Part shown: piece by piece, positions 26,273 to 40,331 of the stretch
Layout of the letters: each line of letters opens with the position of its first letter
Numbering within the stretch: position 1 is the stretch's first letter
NCBI GenBank assembly: GCA_001179505.1
Contig: CDMY01000315.1
Location: 50,572-114,571, forward strand
Direction: 5' to 3'
Length of the DNA stretch: 64,000 nt
Source: Vitrella brassicaformis
Lineage: Eukaryota > Sar > Vitrellaceae
Notes under the pieces: generated by a model
The model's database searches: none
What the model was told of the DNA's origin: nothing
The model's input: the letters and a program-made list of their open reading frames with translations, nothing else
Position numbers and translations under genes: made by a program

Positions 26273-29200
26273 CGGGACGATGGGTATAGGTGAGTGAGGT
26301 GGACGACACCTAAAACACAGAGCCACTGAGTGTCTGTGTGTGTGTGTGTGTGTGTGTCGGCAGCTCTGTCCATCCATCCATCCATCCACTGGGCACCACC
26401 GGCATTTCATTCCGTCACGCAAATGTCTTACACAGGTACATAATAGCATAACAATAACGTCAAAAACAGCAAAGCATCCATCATCCATTCTTCCATCCGT
26501 CGGCTTGGCTGACTCGAGCGGCCGGGCGGTATACCATACCGAGGCAGCACACGCACACACACACACGCACATGGACACGTAGAAATACATACCCACTGAA
26601 GAGCACTCCCACACCCACCCACTGCACGCACCCGCCATCCATCCATCCATCCATCCATTTATCCATCCATTCACCACTCATGTGAAGAGAGAGGGGCCGA
26701 TATAGGCTGGGTGCATGGCTCTTCTCTTGTCGGTCTTGCTGGCCTCTTGGCCACCCTCTCGAGGGGCTAACGAAACCCTTTGCTGTCTGTCTGTGTCGGC
26801 CTGCCTGCCTTGCTGAGCGATTGAAACAACACCAGGTCTGCTAATTACACACGAGACACACACACGAACATGGCATGAGAAATGCACCCATATGCGCATG
26901 CAGCGCACCACTGCATTACGCGCATCCACAAAACGCCAGCAGCCTTTCCTTTGACCGATGCATTCACTGCATCCCATGCATCCCGGCTATGCATAGAAAA
27001 AGCAGCAATAGATAGATAGAAGGATGGGGGAGAGAGAAGGGCTGCCCTACCCCATCATCTCACCCAGCCACCCGCCCCACCGACCGACGAGCTGCGATCG
27101 CTTTCCTCCGTGTGCGTACTCTCTGTGTGCTTCGTGCGGTCGTCTTATCCGTCGCGCCATCCGTCCGTCCGTCCATGCATTTCTATAAAGGACCAAAACA
27201 AGTCCACACGCATGCACCGCACACCCCGCACGCACGCAAGGCACCGGATCGCGCATCGATCAGGTATGTATGTATGTATGTAAGCATCGATCTATCTAGC
27301 TATCTAGGCTAACCCACCACCACCCGCCCCACACACGCACACGAACACGCACGGACACGGAGGCACGAAGACGCTCCCCACCCACTGTCATGCACTAAGT
27401 GGCGAAAAACCAGACACAGACAGAGACAGACAGCGTGGCGCGGTTGGTACTGAGACAGACAGCCACCCACTTGGAGAGAGCATAGCAGAGGCAGAGGCAG
27501 AGGCAGAGGGCATCCAGCAGCACCGTACGTAAACCAAACAACAAACCAGCAGCGGTCGGGCGGGCGGGGGTTGAGTCGACTCACAGCGCGTGTTTTGAAT
27601 CTCTTTGACACGCTGGCCTGCACGAGTCGCCTGCCGGCATGGCCCGGCCCGCCGGCACACAGACACGCATCAATCAATCAGTCAATCAGGGTGAGGCGGA
27701 GTGGAAGGCGAGATGGATAGATGAGCGGATGTGGGAATAATGTGGAATGAATCAATGAGTGAATGAATGAACGAATGGATGGATGTATGGATCGATAAGA
27801 TAAAGCCGTCGGTCGTCGAGCGGTGTGAAACACACACAGAGACATACATAGACACAGAGAGACGCAGGCAGACGCAGACACGGACACGCACACGAGAGAA
27901 AGCGACACGACGGTCGATCGATCAATGCATTGACATTGCCAATTGTATGTGAGCAGACAAATAGCGATTCAGATTGACTGGCAGAGAAGGAGAGAGGCGA
28001 AAAACAACTGAGTAGAAGCCAGGCAGAGAGCGCGCGAGAGAGAGAGAGATGTCTGTGAGTATTTACACCAGGGAGGGAGGGGGGGAGGGAGGGGGAGAGA
28101 GAGACCATCGATCGGCCAGTGGCGGGGGGATGCAGGGAGGAGAGAAAGGGGAAATAGACAGACAGGCCGACATGCAGGCCGACAGGCAGAAATGATGGAC
28201 AGCAGCGAGGGAGGGAGGGAGGGAGTGATGAGTATGAGACACATACATACATACCTGGCAGGTAGGTGGCCACACCGCCTCTGTCTGTCTGTCTGTCTGT
28301 CTATATACATGTACACCACACACATGTACACCACACACAGATAGATACCGATAGATAGATACTGACAGACAGACACCCATAAAGGAACGAGCGTGTCAGT
28401 GTGTGGACTGGACTGGACTGGACAAACAACAACAATGACACGCACGCACCGACCGGCGGACGATAGAAGCCACCCACGGTAATAGGGAGATGAACGAATG
28501 AATGAATGAAAACGGACGGAAAAGACCGCTACATGGCCCACCGAAACCTCTCCCTCTCTCTCCACCACCCCAACCCACCTCTCTCGGTCTCGCGAATGCA
28601 GCCACGCAGCCCAGCCGCACACAACACCACACACACGCATCCATCACGCAGCCAGCAAGCAGGGAGGGAGAAATATGCTCCCTCCGTCCCTCGCCCCATC
28701 TCTCCCCCTCTCCCCTCTCCCCTCCCAGTGTCCCTGCCTCATCCACCCACCATTCATTTCACAAACCAAACCACCATGCATGTAAGCAAGAATCATGAAT
28801 CATCATTCATCACTGTGGATCACGAATCATCTCATCATCTCTTCACCGCTTCACTGCGATGTGCGCATACTTGGCTCCCTCGGCCAGGCAGGCCAGCTGA
28901 GGGAGGGGCGCACATACGGGGCGGGAAGGAAGGCTACACCACACACCACACAACCTCACATGACACCACATCACATGGACACACATCATCTCTATCATAT
29001 GCCAGGCAAAAAGAGCACCAATCGACGGACGGACGCCTCAACGAACCAACCAGGGAGCATCTGTCTGTCTGTCTGTGGGAGACTTACGAGACGGCACGAA
29101 CGACCACCAACACTCCACACCAGATCCCACCACACCACACCGACAGATGAGTGGGATGGGTGGGAGCTCGCTCGGTCGCTTGAAAAACAGCGGTGCACGT

Positions 29201-30167
29201 CACGGAGGCATGAAGGAAGGAGATCCACATAACCACACCCACCGACCCACCACGCACCCCCATCACTCATGGCAAGGCGGCCGCCCCCTTGCCTGTTCTG
29301 TCCACTGGTCGGTCCACTGCCCACCCCGCAATCAATCACTTACGCAGTCACTCACTCACAGCAGCATGCCATTGATTGCCACAAAAATGCTGAAGCCTAC
29401 CTTTCTGTCTGCTGGAACGTGCTGTGGAGGCCCCTCTCTCTCTCTCTGTGTGTGTGTGGAAGAAACACCAATAATAACAGCTGTGATCGTCATTGAGACC
29501 AACCAACATCTGGCGTGCCCATGGTCACTGACTGACTGATTGAAGCAAACTCACTACTCACACACACGTTGGTTAACCGACGCGAGAGGCCGACCAGTAT
29601 GTGCGTGGCGTCCGTGTGTCTGTGTGCTGTCTGTGCGGGAGATAGACCACACACACAGACATATATATGTAAGGCATACGGTGTGTGCGTGCGTGTGCAA
29701 CTGCTCGCTCGTCCCCCTCTCTAGTACTTAGCTAAATGCCACAGAACACCGCCCCGGCCACTGACAGCATGATTGATGCTTATAAATAAGACTGACTGAC
29801 TGACTGACACCCCACACGCATCCCCTTCCATGGATCCAGCCACCCGAGAGGCAATGTGGTTGTGGTGAGGGGACAAGGAGAATAGGGTGGCTGTAGGCAG
29901 ACAGAGAGGGAGAGAGGGAGAGAGGGAGGGATGGAGGGAGAGAGGGCGCTGTGAGTGTTGCTCTGCTGTTCTTACTCAAAAATACCACATAAGAGCTAGC
30001 TGCCTTCATTGAATCGATCGATAGCACCCATCCCACCACAGCACACCACACCCACACCCACAGCCGGCCGCTCCCCGACTTAAAACTGCCATCCATCCAT
30101 CCATCCAGTCATTCGTTCATTCACACAAACAACAACACCAAAGAGCACCAACCAGCCAGCCACTAAG
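25131..30167. other. 5 kb gene-free, microsatellite-rich interval
   Basis: No exon with supportable splicing was found on either strand. The stretch is dense in simple repeats: (TG)n/(CA)n near 25545-25585, 26046-26070 and 26335-26357; (GACA)n near 25975-25995 and 26240-26272; GGAT runs near 26636-26660; GGGA runs near 28068-28100 and 28205-28225; and GAGG runs near 29900-29945. Long spurious frames here translate these repeats. It follows the secreted-protein gene and precedes the 3' end of the CCCH gene. Confidence 0.6.
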
Positions 30168-33100
30168 CTAAGCCCCCTCCCCCTCCGCCCTCTGGTCGTC
30201 CACCAGCCGCACGGGAAACCGCCCCCGCCCCTCCCTGTCAGCAGCAGCCGCAGCAGCAACAGCTGCAGCGGCGGCCATCATGCCGCCGTGCTCATCGTCT
30301 GCCGTGCTGCCGTGCTGCTGGTGGTGGTCCATTGTGATGGCCTGGCCCAGGTCGATGGGGAATGGGAAGCGGAATGCCGGCGGGTGCAGCGGGGGCAGCA
30401 GTGGGGGGGAGGTCGTGTGCATAAGCCAGGGATTGGGATTGGTCGGCGTGTTGACGGCCACTGGCGCCGGGCTGGGGAACGCCTGCATGTGTGGCCCCCC
30501 ATGCTGATCCATGCTTATGTCTGCGTCAGCGACGGAGGGGTCATGGTCGTATGGCGGTGGCTGCATGTGTGGGTGCACGGGGCCGCGGAAGAGCGGGAGG
30601 GGCGAGTGGGGCGGGACGGCCATGGGCACCGTGTGGGGCGAATTGGGGGGCAGGGGCAGCGACGGCACCGGCGAGGGCTGCGGCGACGCACCAGACCACA
30701 TCAGACTAAATGAATGAATCAATTACCCAACAACCACAACAACAAAGACAACCACACACATGATAATCAATGCACACGGTCGTGTGTGTGGTGTGGTTTC
30801 TGTCTGTCTGTCTGACCTAGAGGTGAGGTCTTCCCTCGAGTGCGATCGAAACCCAATGCTGTCCGTCCCGCTCCTCGACGCAAAGCTGCTCGCGGGGCTG
30901 TGGGTACTCGCACTAGCGCTGCCCAGCGTCCGGGCTGTCCCCCAGCCCGACTGCGAACCCGGCACACTCAGCAACGCCCTCGCCACTTTGCGCCGCCCCT
31001 GCCCCAGGCCGTCCTTGCCGAGCGCCTCTCGGTGGCCAGTGGGGGATGGCAGAGGCGAGGCGTTCGGTGACCGGGGGGTGAGGACGCGCAGACGGGGGAT
31101 GTGGATCGCTGGCAGTGTGTCCGTCGATGTGGCCGCGGGCGGGGGCGACTTGATGCACACGGCGTGCGGCTGATGGGTGGGTAACAGGAACCAAGGACAA
31201 CAGACCAGTGAGTGAAGATGCGTCTGGATGGTGGTGTGCGGTGGTGTGGTGTGGTGATGGTGTCCCTCACCTCATGCGGCACGGCGTGCAAGGCGCTGAG
31301 CTCCTCCTGAGTGAGGGTGTCGCCTCCCCCGTTCCCACCGACCCCCAGCTGCGGCGAGCTCGGCGGCGGACAGATCGGCGACATCACAGGCGCCCCCCCA
31401 GTAATGAGCGACACGGACGGGAGCACGTCCATCGATCGGGACGGACGGGGCGCCACCGGCGGCACCACCAGCCCGCTGCTGAGTGTCGATCCGCTGACGG
31501 TCGACATCTGCTTCTGCTGCCGACGCGCAGAGAATGAGGGAGGGTGCCGGGGGGGTGGGGGCGGGGGCGATGGGGAGGCCATGTAGGCGCCCTGCTTGCT
31601 GGCGGGGGGGCGCATGGTGGTCTTCTGTGGGGGCTGCGAGGGCATTGCTGGCGGGCTCGATGGTGGGTGGATGTGGATCCTCGTCGGGCCATGGGTGTCG
31701 TCAGGACGATGGACGAACAGCTGACACACACAGAGAGGATCGGAACACGGTACAGTTCCATGTTTCGACAAGGTGACTTGTGGTGGTTCCCTTACCGCCA
31801 TCCGGTCATTGCCATCGGGCCGCAGCTCATAGACGGCTCCGTCGTGGCCGATGCCCACGCCCTTGAGCGTGCCTGCGCTCTTGGTGGTCATGCTGCTGGT
31901 GTTGTGGAATGACGTCACTGGGGCGGACGTCTGCCTGGCTGCCGGCGGTGCTCCTGCTCCCGTTGCTGTCTGTGGGATGGCGGGCGGCATGGGCGAGGTA
32001 GGTGGGGAGGGGAGGGGGGACGTGTGTGAGAGGTCGGTGAGGTGTAGAATCACCTGGGGGAACCAGCCGCTCTGGCCCAACATCGGGCCACTCAGGCACC
32101 TGACACACACACACACACGATTCGACCACTTATAACACGCCAACGCCCCATGTCATGTGTCTGTCTCGCTGTCTGTCTCACCTTCCATAGATCCACCCCG
32201 TGACATCTCTCTGCTGCACCTCCACAGCGCTTCCCGCCACCAACCGCAGCCACCGTGTGCCGCCATTGCCGTTGCCGCCCCTGCCCCTCGTGCGGCCGCG
32301 GGACCGCGCCGTTGCCATGGCCTGAGACAGCGACGCGTTGCCGTTGGTGGTGGTGTTGGTGTGAGTGGCGGGGGGGTCGGGGGGGTCGGGGGGGTCCATG
32401 GGAAGGGGATGATGCGCGTCTGTCTGCAGGTCACGGTCAGGCTGACACACACACACGCACAGACAGACAGAGAGAGATGTTTCCAGAAGGGGCAACAGTG
32501 CCCTATGTGATTGAGCGCGTGCCCAAACCTCATATCCGACAGCGGCGACGAGTATCTGTCCGCACGCCGTCTCGTCGCTGTCTGCAGGGTGGTCGAGGCC
32601 GGGAGGGGGGAGGGGAGGGGGCTGCGAGTGACTCGTCGACGTGAACTCAACTCCGGGGAAATTCGTATCTGACAGAAGAGACAACACACACAAGGACTAT
32701 GATGAGAGATGCGGCTTTGGGCGACTGGGTGGGGGCGTGGGTGACGCACATCTGAGTGTGGCGTGGTGGTGGGTGAATAGGTATTTGGGAGGCCGCCTCT
32801 GCTCCTGCTCGCCGTGCACATAGGGGCAGAAGTGGTTGCTGCACTGGCCCTCCTGGTGGTCCACACACACGCGGGTCTGGTTGACACGGGCAGGGCACAC
32901 AGATTACACACTCAGATCCGATCCCCGCCATGCCATGCCATCCGTCCCGCCCCCGTCATGGCTGTCAGTCAGCTCGCTCACCTTATAAAACACCGGGTGA
33001 TAGACCACCTCCTCGGTACTATGTGCGAACGGGCAAGTGCTGCCCCTGCTGCACGACGCCCGACACACCTCCTCGCCAGTCCTGCTGGTCAGCGCCACGC

Positions 33101-34095
33101 CAATCGCCCCACCGCCCCCCTCCTCAGACGCGCTCAGGCGGGCGGCCTTGTGGTGGTGGCTTTGGTGGGACGACATGAAGGACACCGGGTGCGGGTGGGT
33201 GGTCTCGCCGTCCGTCTCGCCCACGTCGGGCAGCCCGCTGTCGGTGAATGACTTGCGCAGGATGGAGAGGGAGTCGTCTCGGGGGTGGTGGCGCCACGCG
33301 GCGGTGGGGGCGTCCTCCGTCGTGATGCCGTCACGGACACTGGGGAAGGACGACCGGGTGCTCACGCTGTCCCCACCACTCGTGCCGCCCTTCTGGTCGC
33401 ACACAAACAAACACACAGAGCAACAAACATATGTGAAGCCATCCACCCGTCTGTGTGTCTGTCTGTGTGTCTGTCTGTGCGTACCTGTGAGATGACGCTC
33501 GAGGTGCTGGTGGCCGGCCGGATAAACGGCACCGGCGCGCAGGAGAAGATGGCCTCGGGACAGAGGATCGGCAGGTATCTAAGGCACTTGGGCGCGTTCC
33601 GCGAGCCGGATGTCTGCTGCGAGGGATGGTCCGGCGACTGGTCGCTGGGCGGCGTGGAGGGCCGAGATGGCGCCAGGGGCGGGCGACGGGGCCAGCAGCT
33701 GCTGTGCGCAAACACACACCTGAACCAAACCGCACACGAACGCACCAAGGGGGGAGGAGTGGAGTGTCGTGGCAAGGGCACAGATGGATGGTTCTCTCGT
33801 GTGATTGCGGGTCCGTACTGATTGCCATAATCGCAGCATTGTGAGCGCCAGTGCCGACACGTCTGCACAGACCAACAGCACACAGACAACACGACACGCA
33901 CCATACCGTTCACGGCCAGATCCGGTGTGACTGTCTGTCTGTCGCGTGACAACCGGTCACTTTCGCCTTTCTTTCGCGCACCTTTGTCCTGAATCTCATG
34001 AGCTCCGCCTCAGTCATGGTCTGCGGCCTCTCCGCCTTGACGGGCAGCCCCCTCCCGGGCCGCACCTCCCTCTCCCGCTCACGCGACATTGCCAT
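30168..34095 (-). CDS. CCCH zinc-finger protein with Pro/Ser-rich tail
   Basis: Eleven exons join in frame to 985 codons: 33982-34095, 33819-33862, 33485-33719, 32982-33392, 32750-32876, 32529-32668, 32182-32423, 31796-32099, 31271-31720, 30817-31169 and 30168-30705. Finger 1 spans the exon 2/3 junction (CRHWRSQCCDYGNQCVFAH, C-x7-C-x5-C-x3-H). A second, degenerate unit reads CRASCSRGSTCPFAH followed by EEVVYHPVFYK. Finger 3 is CVDHQEGQCSNHFCPYVH (C-x7-C-x4-C-x3-H) followed by GEQEQRRP. The HP-x-x-YK linker and the order match tandem CCCH RNA-binding proteins of plants and protists. An RGG-like patch lies in exon 7. The remaining 600 residues are low-complexity Pro/Ser/His, ending in poly-Ala. 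A post-transcriptional role is inferred from the family. Confidence 0.8.
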
Positions 34096-34533
34096 CAGAT
34101 CCAAACGCGACAAACACCCGCTGTCACAACAGGGCCAGCGAAGGAAACACCTCCACACAGCGGCTTAGTGCGGGAGACGGCCGTGTGCTGCCGAGGGGCT
34201 GGGCGAGCCTTGCAGATCGAACGGTAGGCGTTGAGTCTCGGTTATGACGACTGATGGCGCCTGGCAAAGCTGTTGCTTCTCATCTGATTAGGCAGCTATC
34301 TGTTGTCAGCTGGGGCGGGACCAATCAAGAGGAAGATGCGCCAGATATGAATCACCATCCCAGCGACTCCAACGTGCATCTGCCCTAACTCCAACGGCAC
34401 GAAACGAAGGAAGTGCAGGGTTTGCGCCAGGTGCAGGGTTTGGAGCCAGCGAATCAGCGGCCGACAGCGGCGCGAGGTGAGCATTCGTGTTGGGCTGTTC
34501 ACGCGTGTGCCATTGAGACCTTGAGAGATCAGT
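34096..34533. promoter_or_regulatory. Head-to-head intergenic region, CCCH / aminotransferase
   Basis: 438 bases separate divergent starts. The region contains a short direct repeat (TGCAGGGTTTG, at about 34415 and 34432). No exact TGCGAGCTCA element is present. Confidence 0.4.
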
Positions 34534-36685
34534 ATGTCGCTGAGCATCAAGAATCCGATTGCTGAGGTGGGACGCCTCGACCCGCCGACCCGGCTCCTGT
34601 GCGGCCCAGGGTGAGTGAGGGGAACATACAAGGCGCATACACACACGCACGAGCAAGCGCAGCAGCCTCTGTGCGCTGCGGCAGCGGACACATTGAAATC
34701 GATGCGTGACGCTCTTCTGCTGTGGTGTTGTGTGTGTCAGGCCTGGCAATGCCCACCCCCGCGTTCATGCCGCCATGTCCATCCCACAGGTGGGCGAGAA
34801 AAGGCCAACACGTGGCAGATCTGTGCAGATGTCGGTGATCTGTGGTCTTGGGGGGGATGATAGATCGGTCACATGGACCCGGCGTTCCTCGACATAGTGG
34901 AGGACCTCAAGAAGCTGCTGCGCTATGCGTGGCAGACGGAGAACGTCTTCACCATCCCCGTGTCAGGTAAACAGAAAACACGCAGGCAGGCAGCCAGGCA
35001 GTCGGGCATGTGTCGAAGTGTGCTGCTGCTCTCTTGTCTGCAGGCACCGGCAGCGCTGCGTGGGAGGCGGCTGTGGCCAATGTGACGTCGCCAGGCGACA
35101 GTGAGCAACACAACACATACGACAGGGAGGGGCACACGGCACTTTCTGCGTACCTCTTATCCATGGTGGTGTGTCAGTTCACCTGACGTGTGTGAGTGGG
35201 TACTTCGGCGAGCGTCACTGTGACATGGCATCCAGATACGGCGCGGACGTCAGGTAGGAAACGAACCCCACACACAGACAGGCCGTACGATGTGTGGTGT
35301 TCAGGCGCATCGAGAAGCCTTGGGGTGAGGTTTTCACTCTCGATGAGATCAAGAAGGCCGTCGCCGAACACAAGCCACAAGTAGCCCACACCCTCGCTCT
35401 CGAGCACCTGCCCACCTGATTGTCGTGCCGGTCGGTTGATGCGATGCGTTCATTCAGGTGCTGTGGATCTGCTACGCCGAGACATCGACCGGTGCGCGTC
35501 AGCCGCTGGACGGCATAGCGGATGTGTGCCACGCCAACAACTGCCTGTTCATGCTCGACACCGTCACGGCGATCGGCGGCGTGCCCCTCTTCCTCGACAA
35601 GAGCGGCGTCGACATCTGCTACGCGGGTTGGTACATACACACACACACGCACGCTCACAGATGGATCGAGAGAGACAAGAGGGGAATATATTGTTCTGAG
35701 TGTGTATGTGTGTTGCAGGGACTCAGAAGTGCCTGAGTTGTCCGCCTGGTGTTGCCCCGCTCACCATCGGCCCCAGGGCGCTCAAGAAGATGGAGGACCG
35801 GGCGGCCAAGGTGAGAGGGGGAGGGAGGGAAACAGGGAAACGGGGCCATGGCTTTCTCACTCGCACGAGGGATTATGTGTGGCTGTGTTTAGGGCGAGAA
35901 GGTGGCCAACTGGTACCTGGACATGACGATGATTCAGAAGTATATCGTGGCTCCTGAAGGGGCGCCCAGGGTCTACCACCACACCGCGCCCATCAGGTAC
36001 GTGCAGAAGACACACAGGCAAACGTCACAACCAGCCATCGACACCTCCATGTGTGTGCGTGGGTGTGTGTGTTTGTGCAGCATGGTGTATGCCATGCGCG
36101 AGGCGCTGACACTCATTGCGGAGGAGGGCCTGGAGAACTGCTGGAAGAGGCACCAGGTCACAAGCGCGACCACACACCACCAGAACCACGACCAAGACAC
36201 TTACGTCTCTGTGTGCATGTATGTGTGCAGGAGACGGCCGAGTACTTCTGGGGACTGATCGAGGCTGCGGGCATGGAGATGCTCATCCCCAACAAGGAGC
36301 ACCGGCTGCCCTCCCTCCACACCGTCAAGGTGCCACAGGGCATCGACGCCGGCAAAGTCGTCAAGGTGCGCTGGCAGACTGGTGCGACACATCGCCCCCG
36401 TGACCTCTCGTGTGTGTGGGTGGGTGTCGTTTGTACAGCACATGCGCGAGAAGTTCCAGATTGAGATCGGCGGCGGGCTGGGCGCCCAGCTCTCAGGAAA
36501 GGTACGTATCATATATCATGCCCCACGATCGCGTCGACTGGCAATGTATCCACCCGGTTTGTCCGTTTTGTCAGGTGTGGCGCATTGGTCTGATGGGCTA
36601 CAACAGCCGCAAGGAGGTGGCGCTCACCATCGTGGCCGCCCTCAAGGACGCACTCGTGGCGCAGGGCTGGAAACCCAAAGCCTGA
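34534..36685 (+). CDS. AGXT: Alanine-glyoxylate / serine-pyruvate aminotransferase
   Basis: Thirteen exons join in frame to 395 codons: 34534-34610, 34741-34789, 34864-34966, 35044-35100, 35178-35253, 35305-35380, 35458-35626, 35719-35810, 35893-35996, 36081-36156, 36231-36365, 36439-36501 and 36575-36685. This is a class V PLP-dependent aminotransferase of the usual family length. Visible landmarks are [14 protein letters not shown] near the N-terminus, [42 protein letters not shown] and the PLP-binding lysine in [21 protein letters not shown] lies near the end. It converts glyoxylate plus an amino donor to glycine (photorespiratory or peroxisomal metabolism). The C-terminus (KPKA) is not a canonical SKL peroxisomal signal. 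The gene symbol marks the family, not proven orthology. Confidence 0.92.
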
Positions 36686-38045
36686 CCGCCCTCTTCTGAC
36701 CTGGCTGGCTTTCGGTTCTTTGGATGGATGGATCGATACATACGCTGTGGTGGATGGACGGGCCGGGTGGTTTTTCTGTGGTCATGCACAGTGATTGCGC
36801 TGGGTGGGCGAGACACACGCCGCCGCTGGCTGAGGGATTTTACGGTCTCTCTCGTCTCGTTTTGGAGTGGCTCGCGGACGGTTGTGTATGCGTATGCGTG
36901 TGGTGGTTGGTTGGTTGGTTGGTTGGTGCGTGTCATGCTGATCAATTTTCCATTCCATTTTTGGTTCAGTGATGGTGACGGTGTCATCGAATGAGGGCTG
37001 AGGATTGTTTTGCGCCTGCTGGCCTCGTGTTGTTGTGTTGCTTGCGGAAAGGTGGGGGGCCCACACCACACAGGGGTTTGCACCAGACAGACAGACATGC
37101 GAATTTGATGAGGAGAGAGAGACCCAAAGGGACAGGAATTATGTCATTCACTGCTCGTTCACGGACAGACGCCAGATGATGGGGGATCGTATTCATGCCC
37201 CGTTGGCTGTCCATATGTGTGTGTGTCTGTCTGTCCATGTGTGTGACGTGCTGACCCAAAACCTCACTGGACGAAAAGGGAGTTTTGAGTTTGTTGAACC
37301 ACCTCACTTGCGCCGGGGCCAGCTTCATGTAGCCTGGAGACTGATACATGTCTCGCGTGTGCTCGACATGCGCACCGCGCGCTCTTCACACCCAAGGCAA
37401 ATCACCCATTCGCAGCCGCATCGTGTCAGAAAACGTTTTCCTCCTCACGATTGTGTCTTCTTTTTCCTTTTCACTTGCATTGATCACACACACACACACA
37501 TATGCACACGGGTGGCCGGGGGCTGGCCCTCACACAAGTCTGATGACATGGACTAGCGGCCCCACTACGCCTCACTGCAATGTCATCCATCGCATGTCAG
37601 AGATGGCATAAATCACACACAGACACATATGCACAAGCATAGATAAATGCACATGTGACAGTGAGTGAGGATGAATGCGGACATGTACATGCACACACAC
37701 GCGTCCATGCGGGTCAGGCTGCCCCTGGGCTTCGCTCACGTCACGCTGCCTGTCTGTCTGCTGGGGCCGTGAGAGGAGGGGGTTCCCCTCGTTGCACGAA
37801 TCTCGGCAGTAAGCCAGAAGGCAGGCGTACAGCCTCGCGGCCTCGCCTCGCGGGGGCGTCGAGAATGAATTTGTCGAGAATCTCGCCAGGGTTTGCAGGT
37901 AATTTCTGTCTCACTTTGGTTCCCCTGCCTTTACGCCTGTCTCTCTTTGGTTCGATTTTGTGGGAGCATCTCTAGCTTCATTTGCCATCTGGTCGGCAGG
38001 CTTCTGTTCCTCCCCTCTCGGCTCAAAGAGAGCCTATCAGTTGCG
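36686..38045. other. Intergenic
   Basis: 1.36 kb with GGTT (about 36905-36925) and TG-rich repeats. I found no splice-compatible coding segment. The GC-rich part at 37740-37880 may be the leader of the next gene. Confidence 0.45.
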
Positions 38046-38526
38046 ATGCGGCGGAATGGCTGCAGCAGCGGTAAGGATGGAGGGGGATGGCTGCATATCA
38101 TTCATCAATACCAATTGATTGCTGTCACGCTGTCGTACGTATCCTTCTGTGCAGTCGTCTGGTGGCGCGAGGCCGTCTGGTTCTGTGAGTTGCCGAGAAA
38201 ACAACTGTCTGTATGGAGAAAGGGCAATTGAGCGGATGCGCCGGGCCCATGGCATGATGTCCCTTCCTCTGATTCAGATCGACTAGGGGGAGGAGCAACC
38301 CCTTCAGGGCCAGATGGACTGGATCGCCAGGCTCCCTCGCCTGGCCCCCCCGTCCACTGCCCCGCGCCCGGCCCGACTACAAGTGGGCCGAGCCGAGCAA
38401 CGAGGGTTGAGCGCTTGGAGTCGCTCCGGTCTGATGGGTCGAATGTGCCCACTCCAACTCCGCGTACGCCGGCTGCTGTGTGCGTGAATGTCTTTCTCTC
38501 TCCTCATTCGTCGATCGATGTCTTTG

Positions 38527-38563
<37 letters not shown>

Positions 38564-40331
38564 CTGTGTGCCTGAGTGTGTTACAGCGACCGAGAGACGT
38601 GTCTGGATACATTCAGACGAGGTAGGTGCACACGTAGAATAAGTGGGCGAACGAATTGTCACCCTGCTGCGCCATGTGGATGGCTTTGTCTGTGTCTCTT
38701 TTTGTCTTTCCAACGAACGAATGACTATGTCCACTGTCGCCCATTGTGCAGCGACAAGACTTCCATCCTGCCGCCAGTGGTTCATGACACATACATGCGA
38801 TTTCCACGCTCGCGTCACTTGGCTGTCTGTCTCTCTTTTGTGCAGCAGGAGCGTCTGGTGGTGATGGATTCGATCTTAGCTCCAAGCCTTCAACAGGGTA
38901 CGCAGGTGCACAACACAAGAGCACGCCATCTATTTGTACATATGCCACACCATCACACCCTCTCACTCTGTGTTGTGTCTGTGTCTGTCTGTGTTGTTGC
39001 CAGTGCACTGCCAAGTTGTGTGCTGCTGCGGCAGATGCGTTGGTGGCCGTTTGGCTGGCCCTGGCAGCGTACAACCGACTCCCCACTGACGGCTGGTTAC
39101 GGTGGGCGTCGCTGCCACTCACCGAGAGCATTCTCATCTGCTTCCTCGGCGTGTTCACCGGCCTCTCCGTCGCATCCGTTTGGTGGGAGGGCATCTGTTC
39201 GTGCCTCGGACCGTGTGGGGAGTGCTTCGGGTGGTGCTGCGAGCGCTTGGGTCGGTGCTGCCGGTGCTGTGACAAGCGAGGAGGAAAGACAACCGCTGCT
39301 GACAGCACAGGGGCAGCTGCTGAGGAGGCGGCCAGCAGAGGCACAGATGCCAAGAAGGAGGCCAAAGAAGTCGACGGCATAGATGACAAGGTGAATGCGC
39401 GCATTTGCAAGACCTTGAGTGAGTATGGCGGCAAGGGCAGCCTACCCTCATCTCAGCCCAGCAGCGGTGCATCCCCGACTGGCCGCGAGAGACGCCTCAA
39501 TGTGGTGAGCATCATGCATGTTGTGTATGTCTGTATGGATGCATCAATGCTTTATGTTGTGCATCGCCATCTCCAGGACCTCCAGACTATCTCACGGGAG
39601 GAGATCAGGGGGGGCGGGGCGAGGGACTCGGGATGGGCGAGGCACAGGTCGGTGCGTCTCGTCCGGTCGCTTTGGTGAATCCAGTGGGGGGATATCCATA
39701 CCGTTCGATGGAGGTATGCATATGTATGCCACAACGAAGGAATGCCCTCATGCAAATAAATGTCTGTGTATGTATATGCAGATTCAGGCTGGTCCGTTTG
39801 CTGCTGGACTTCCACTTCCGCTGCTTCCGCAGGTGCGTCGTATAGATATCACAGGCATGCAGAAGCACACACATGTTTGCCCTTGCGTGGACGTTATCAG
39901 GGCATTAGTGTACGTCCCCCGGCGCTGCCGCACGGCGCAAGTGTGCGCCCTGGCATCTTTAATACTACGCGTAAGCAACATAAAGACACACACCCAACAC
40001 AGAGAGAGAGAGTCTAGCGAATGCCCATCCAGCCGCCGAGCTACGCACGTCCACAGGTATACGCGCATACACAAAGAAAGACAATCCATTTCCCCTATGT
40101 GTTCTGCCCTCACTGCCCCTCAGGGAGCCCGAACCCACAGACGCATGTGCGACGAAAGCGAGACGTACAGCAGAGATCATCTGCGCCTTGCTCTATGTCT
40201 GCAGGCCGCCCGGCGTCTCGATGCTGCTGCGGCTGCTGGTGGTAACCACGTCCCCCCGGCAGGACGAGAGACATGTTTACCTGTGTGGTTACATTCTGAT
40301 GTGTAGGGCATTACGTGCGCAGTCTGACTGA
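38046..40331 (+). CDS. Cys-rich membrane protein of unknown family
   Basis: Nine exons join in frame to 361 codons: 38046-38070, 38155-38184, 38278-38463, 38587-38621, 38846-38905, 39004-39504, 39577-39647, 39782-39832 and 40205-40331. A Pro/Ser/Gly-rich N-terminal part precedes two hydrophobic segments (ALVAVWLALAAYN and LICFLGVFTGLSVAS). A dense cysteine cluster follows (CSCLGPCGECFGWCCERLGRCC), recalling palmitoylated or metal-binding Cys patches. Next comes a charged linker (AAKKEAKEVDG region), and the protein ends in a basic hydrophobic tail. I recognise no domain. Small exons could be missing between 39832 and 40205, and the start rests on one short first exon. Confidence 0.5.

Noticed and set aside
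26200-26280. Short regularly spaced repeats resembling a CRISPR array
   Set aside because: They are simple GACA/CA microsatellites without unique spacers, in a eukaryotic sequence.
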